From NCBI GenBank assembly GCA_016873255.1, contig VGXR01000027.1:1-35714 (forward strand): a stretch of DNA of 35,714 bases. The letters run 5' to 3'. A program made the position numbers and the translations under genes. A model generated the notes under the pieces. It searched no databases, was not told the DNA's origin, and worked only from the letters and a program-made list of their open reading frames with translations. The DNA comes from Planctomycetota bacterium (GTDB lineage Bacteria; Planctomycetota; Phycisphaerae; Phycisphaerales; SM1A02). The stretch's first letter is position 1. The number at the start of each line of letters is the position of its first letter. Shown here piece by piece: positions 32,137-35,714 of this stretch.

Positions 32137-33789
32137 ATGATCCCGAGCAGCCACGCCGATGCACCGCCGCGATGGGCGCAATGCTCCGTGCTTGCGGTGG
32201 CCATCGCGCTCGTCTGGCATTCGCTCGGGAATCACGCGCTCTTCCCGCCCGACGAGGGCCGCTACGCCGCGGTGAGCGGCTGGATGGCGACCCACGGCAA
32301 CTGGTTTGAGCCAACGATCCGCGACGAGCTGCACATCACGAAGCCGCCGCTGGCGTACTGGGCGCAGGCCGCCAGCATGCGTGCGTTCGGGATGGACGAG
32401 TTCGCGGCGCGCCTTCCGAGCGCGGTCTCATCGACGCTACTGCTGCTCTCGGCATTCGCGTTCGCACGGCGATGCCTTGGATCGCTGGTTGCAACGCTCT
32501 CGGTCGCCGTGCTCGCCTGCATGCCGCTTTTCGAGGTGGTCGGCCGGCTGGCGATCACCGACGCGATGCTCGCGCTCTGGTGGTGGCTTGCCACCTGCGC
32601 GGCGTGGATGGCCTTCTGCGCAGGCCGTGCGCGGGCATGGTGGGTGCTCGCATTCTGGGCGTCGAGCGCGCTCGTCGGCGCCACCAAGGGGCCGCTCCTG
32701 CTCGCGCCGTTCGCGGTCGTCGTGTGCTGGCTTGCCCTCGCGGGGCGGCTGCGGGAGCTGCGCATGCTGCGTCCGTGGATCGGACTCCCGCTTGCGGTCG
32801 TGCCGCTCGCACTCGTGGCGTGGGGCTTCTACGTGGCGAACCCCGACCGCACGCTCGACGTGTGGCGCTTCGAGTTCGTCGATCGGTTCACCGGCGGGAA
32901 GCACGACACGCCGCGGTGGTCGATCCCGGCGGCCTTCGTTGCCGGCCTTTTTCCCGCGACCGCGATGCTCACGCTGCCGTGGTTCAACATGCCGTGGCGG
33001 CGCGCCCTCGATGCGTTCCGAACGGGCGACCTGCGGGCGCTGCTCCTTGTCGCAGTGGTTCTTCCGCTCATCGGCTTCACGGTACTGCGGGGCTCGTCGC
33101 CGACCTACCTGCTGCCGCTCGCACCCCCGCTCGCGGTGCTCGTCGGCATCATGCTCGCGCGGTGGATCGACGGCAGTGTCGCGGACATGCCCGCCGGGTA
33201 CACGCCGCCGGACGTTCGCATCACGATCGGTGCGGTCCTGACACTGCTTGCGCTCGCGATGCCGCTCGCGGCGGTGATCATCGTCGGTCGCGGCGATGGG
33301 CCTGCGTGGGCGCCGGGTTGGTCGCTCGCGTGGTGGTCGCTCGCATTCGTGCCTGCGGCGGCCGCGTCATGGCTGTGCATGGCCCTCTGGAAGCGGCGCG
33401 ACCGGCGGCTACCGACGCTCGGCCTCGTGTGCCTTGCGTGGCTCGGCGGGTGGGCGTACGCGCACCGGGTCGAGGACCAGGCGATGGAGCGCCTGTCAAT
33501 GCGACCGCTCGTCGCGTCGCTGCCGCCGGGCTGCCCGGTCGCGGTCGTGGGCTTCACTGACCTCGGCATTGACTGGCTGCTGGGCCGGTGGACCGCGGGC
33601 CATTGGGGAGGCAAGCCGCTGCGAGCCTGGATGGATGCGCATCCCGACGGCAGGGTGCTGGTCGAGCAGGCGGAACTCGATCGCATGCGCGCCAAGAAGG
33701 ACCCCAACCTCCGCCGCCTCGATCCGGTCGATGCCTTCGATGCATGGCCGATGCGGCGCATCAACGTCTGCCGCGTGATCGCGCCCTGA
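32137..33789 (+). CDS. GT39/ArnT-like polyprenol-linked glycosyltransferase
   Basis: This 550-residue multi-pass membrane protein is of the dolichyl-phosphate-mannose/ArnT superfamily (GT-C fold), moving a sugar from an undecaprenyl-phosphate donor to lipid or protein at the outer face of the membrane. About eleven hydrophobic helices are visible. The first periplasmic loop carries the family's acidic motif PPDEGRYA (D39, E40), followed by THGNWFEPTI and ITKPPLAYWAQAAS. LAITDAMLALWW and KGPLLLAP match later family blocks. The C-terminal 110 residues are soluble and Arg-rich. The donor and acceptor cannot be read from the sequence. It ends 12 bp before the convergent mnmC stop codon, with no terminator seen. 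Confidence 0.88.
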   Translation: MIPSSHADAPPRWAQCSVLAVAIALVWHSLGNHALFPPDEGRYAAVSGWMATHGNWFEPTIRDELHITKPPLAYWAQAASMRAFGMDEFAARLPSAVSSTLLLLSAFAFARRCLGSLVATLSVAVLACMPLFEVVGRLAITDAMLALWWWLATCAAWMAFCAGRARAWWVLAFWASSALVGATKGPLLLAPFAVVVCWLALAGRLRELRMLRPWIGLPLAVVPLALVAWGFYVANPDRTLDVWRFEFVDRFTGGKHDTPRWSIPAAFVAGLFPATAMLTLPWFNMPWRRALDAFRTGDLRALLLVAVVLPLIGFTVLRGSSPTYLLPLAPPLAVLVGIMLARWIDGSVADMPAGYTPPDVRITIGAVLTLLALAMPLAAVIIVGRGDGPAWAPGWSLAWWSLAFVPAAAASWLCMALWKRRDRRLPTLGLVCLAWLGGWAYAHRVEDQAMERLSMRPLVASLPPGCPVAVVGFTDLGIDWLLGRWTAGHWGGKPLRAWMDAHPDGRVLVEQAELDRMRAKKDPNLRRLDPVDAFDAWPMRRINVCRVIAP

Positions 33790-33801
33790 AGGTCACGCGG
33801 T

Positions 33802-35714
33802 TCATGTGGCCGTCCGCAGCTCGCGCACCAGGAATCGCTGGGGAAGGATCGCCGGCAGCAGGTCGTCGCCGATGCAGCGCGGCGTGTCGCAGGCAAGGTC
33901 AGCGATCAGCTCGCCGGCGAGCAGCGCCGTGCACGTCCCGCGCGAACCGTGCGCGAGCGTCACGAAGAGGCCGGGCATCAGTGGCGGGTCGGGCCAGCGC
34001 GCGGCCGCGGGACCGTGCGCGAGCCGCTCGAAGGCGGCCCGGAACGCCGCGTCAGCCACCACCGGGCCGACCACGGGGCAGTGGTCGTGCACGCTGGTGC
34101 GGATGCCGGCCCACGCACCGCGGCGCGAGGGCGTGCATGCGGCAAGCGCTGGGAGCAGGCGCTCCGCGTGACCGAGGTTGAGCGCGTCGTCGTGCGGCGT
34201 GGGCGGGGCATCGAGGCGCTCGCGCTCGAAGGTGGCGCCGACGCAGGCCGTGCCGTCCACGGGCGGCATCACGAATCCGTTTGCGCTCACCACGCAACGC
34301 GGGATGTCGCCTGCGCCGTCGAACGCAAGCTGCGAGAGCTGGCCGCGCGTGGCGCTCAGCGGCACGGAGGGGAGGGCGTCGGAGGCGAGCGCCTCGGGCA
34401 TGTCCGCAAGCGCACCGGCGGGGATGCCGGCCGTGGCGATGACCGCGACGCAGGACTCGAATGCGCGGCCGTCCTCGAGCTCGGTGGTCCAGCCGTGGTT
34501 GCGCGGGTGCAGGCGCGCGACGGGTGCGTGCTCGTGCAGCGTGATGCCCGGGTGCGCAAGCAGCGCGCGCACCGTGAGGTGCGGGGCGGTGGTGCACGCG
34601 TCGGCCACGAGGAGCGCTGCGTCGCCGACGGGCGTGCCCGCGTGTGCGCGCGCGGCATCGGCGTCCAGGAGGCGAAGCATGGATGCGGGCCAGCCCCAGT
34701 CGGCGATGGCCTGCTCGAAGGCCCACTCGTCGTCGGACGAGACCGGGCTGAGGAGCCCGCACGGCCGGTGCGGCACGCCGACCCGATCCATGAGTGCGCG
34801 TGCATGCAGGAACGCGGCGGAAACAAGGCGGGTCTGCGGGCTCTGCCAGCTGGCCAGGTGCGGCGCGAGCACCGCACGCGGCGCCGCGGATGCCCCCGAT
34901 GCCGCGGCGCGCGCATCGAGCACGGTGACGCGCAGGCCGCGCTCGGCGAGCGCGCGTGCGGCGGCGGCACCGGCGAGCCCCGCGCCGATCACGGTGGCGG
35001 AGCGTGGGGTGGAGGGGGTGGGGGTTTGCGCTGCGGTCGCCGCTGGCGCTGGCGCGGGCGCACGCGCTTGCGCACCGACCGCCGCCGTCGCGAACCACTT
35101 CGGCAGCGTGCGCAGGCACGAGCGATCGGGTTCGCGGGCAAGCGCGCCGACGAGCATCTCGCGCTTGCCGAGCGCACCCGGCGGGCGCGCCACCGCGAAG
35201 CCGGCGGCGGAGAGGCGTTCTCCCACCGCGCTGGCCGCGGAGTACGTGGCAACGGTCGTGCCGATGCGGGAGCGCGCGGCCACCAGCGCGATGGCCTCGC
35301 CGGACCACATGTCTGGGTTGCGCGCGGGCGCAAAGCCGTCGAGGCACCATGCATCGGCCACGAAGTGCGCGGTGGGCAGTTGCTCGAGCACGTCGCCGAA
35401 GAGGAGCGTCAGCCGCACGCGGCCGCAATCGAACGCGCGGCGGTGGATGCCGCGCACATGCGGCGGCCAGGCGCGGGCCAGTTCATCGGCGAGCGGCGCG
35501 AGCGGCTCCATCGCCGGGTCCGCAAGCGCCGCGCGCCGGGCCAGGGCGCGGTCGAGCGGAGCGCCCTCGACGCTCACGAAGTCAAGCTGCGCATCCGGCG
35601 CCGCATGCGCGCGGAACGCGGCCCATGCGCACAGGAAGGTGATGCCGGCGCCGAAGCCGAGCTCGGCGATCACATGGCGCGGGCACGCGGACCAGCGCGC
35701 GGCCTCGTCCCCCG
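33802..35714 (-). CDS. mnmC: tRNA U34 methyltransferase/FAD oxidoreductase MnmC, 5' end cut
   Basis: This bifunctional enzyme completes the mnm5U modification at the wobble base of several tRNAs. The FAD domain converts cmnm5U to nm5U and the SAM domain methylates it. The frame is open to the window edge, so the start lies outside. The N-terminal SAM domain shows ELGFGAGITFLCAW and the typical DAWCLDGFAPARNPDMW. After an Ala/Pro linker, the FAD domain begins at VIGAGLAGAAAARALAERG and continues through DAAALLVADACTT-like repeats to the C-terminal FVTLAHGSRGTCTALLAGEL. An internal GTG at 35673 is not the start, since upstream codons match the family. The fused form is best known from Gammaproteobacteria. 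Confidence 0.93.
   Translation of the reverse strand, partial: GDEAARWSACPRHVIAELGFGAGITFLCAWAAFRAHAAPDAQLDFVSVEGAPLDRALARRAALADPAMEPLAPLADELARAWPPHVRGIHRRAFDCGRVRLTLLFGDVLEQLPTAHFVADAWCLDGFAPARNPDMWSGEAIALVAARSRIGTTVATYSAASAVGERLSAAGFAVARPPGALGKREMLVGALAREPDRSCLRTLPKWFATAAVGAQARAPAPAPAATAAQTPTPSTPRSATVIGAGLAGAAAARALAERGLRVTVLDARAAASGASAAPRAVLAPHLASWQSPQTRLVSAAFLHARALMDRVGVPHRPCGLLSPVSSDDEWAFEQAIADWGWPASMLRLLDADAARAHAGTPVGDAALLVADACTTAPHLTVRALLAHPGITLHEHAPVARLHPRNHGWTTELEDGRAFESCVAVIATAGIPAGALADMPEALASDALPSVPLSATRGQLSQLAFDGAGDIPRCVVSANGFVMPPVDGTACVGATFERERLDAPPTPHDDALNLGHAERLLPALAACTPSRRGAWAGIRTSVHDHCPVVGPVVADAAFRAAFERLAHGPAAARWPDPPLMPGLFVTLAHGSRGTCTALLAGELIADLACDTPRCIGDDLLPAILPQRFLVRELRTAT

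Overview
The window is very GC-rich, densely coded DNA from a bacterial chromosome, most likely a planctomycete of the Phycisphaerae type. I infer this from three things seen together: a pilin-like protein with the GFTIVELLVVVAII start usual in that group, a secreted cupredoxin ending in two planctomycete-style dockerin-like loops (DLNGDG...NGADLG), and a mix of exported glycan and peptide hydrolases with DUF1579 and HAAS-type membrane proteins. No rRNA, tRNA, CRISPR array or transposase gene was seen. Most genes are housekeeping or metabolic.

Layout. 1-5138: truncated Ala/Pro-rich membrane-anchored protein (-), metallophosphoesterase (-), dihydrolipoyl dehydrogenase (+), secreted cupredoxin/dockerin-like protein (-), phosphoglycerate mutase GpmI (-). 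5208-6938 (+): two small membrane proteins that both start MNIG, then YggS. 6913-11516 (-): zinc-ribbon membrane protein, thymidylate kinase, an XRE-type regulator coupled to a small exported Trp-rich protein, guanylate kinase, acyl-CoA desaturase. 11561-15104: membrane protein (+), DUF1579 protein and GTPase Der (-), uracil phosphoribosyltransferase (+). 15204-16823 (-): PduO-type cobalamin adenosyltransferase and glycosylasparaginase. 17140-24698: pilin-like protein (+), terminator, PA/M28/PDZ peptidase (+), atypical SDR (-), GH95 fucosidase (+). 24794-31037 (-): module read as PadR regulator, HAAS/sensor membrane protein, ABC ATPase, and a giant ABC-2 permease fused to an M1 peptidase. 31111-33789 (+): SPFH protein and GT39 glycosyltransferase. 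33802-35714 (-): MnmC, cut by the window edge.

Two features stand out. First, four copies of a roughly 100-180 bp imperfect palindrome (15103-15221, 20549-20727, 24696-24796, 29507-29606) share arms around GTTTGGCACCAATTG. Five of their eight ends sit flush against a stop codon, a sixth neighbouring gene takes its stop codon inside the arm, and one end supplies the likely ribosome binding site of the ABC ATPase gene. They look like a small non-autonomous palindromic element family that targets, or is tolerated at, gene ends. Second, the XRE/helical-repeat regulator at 8958-10196 is followed 11 bp later by a 108-residue exported Trp-rich protein, with a candidate promoter and a perfect dyad just upstream. 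That architecture recalls peptide-sensing regulator/propeptide pairs, but no such function is shown by the sequence alone.

The PadR module also has a readable promoter. A TTGACA-17-TACAGT pair lies so close to the start codon that the mRNA would be nearly leaderless, and a 25-bp imperfect palindrome covers the -10 and spacer.
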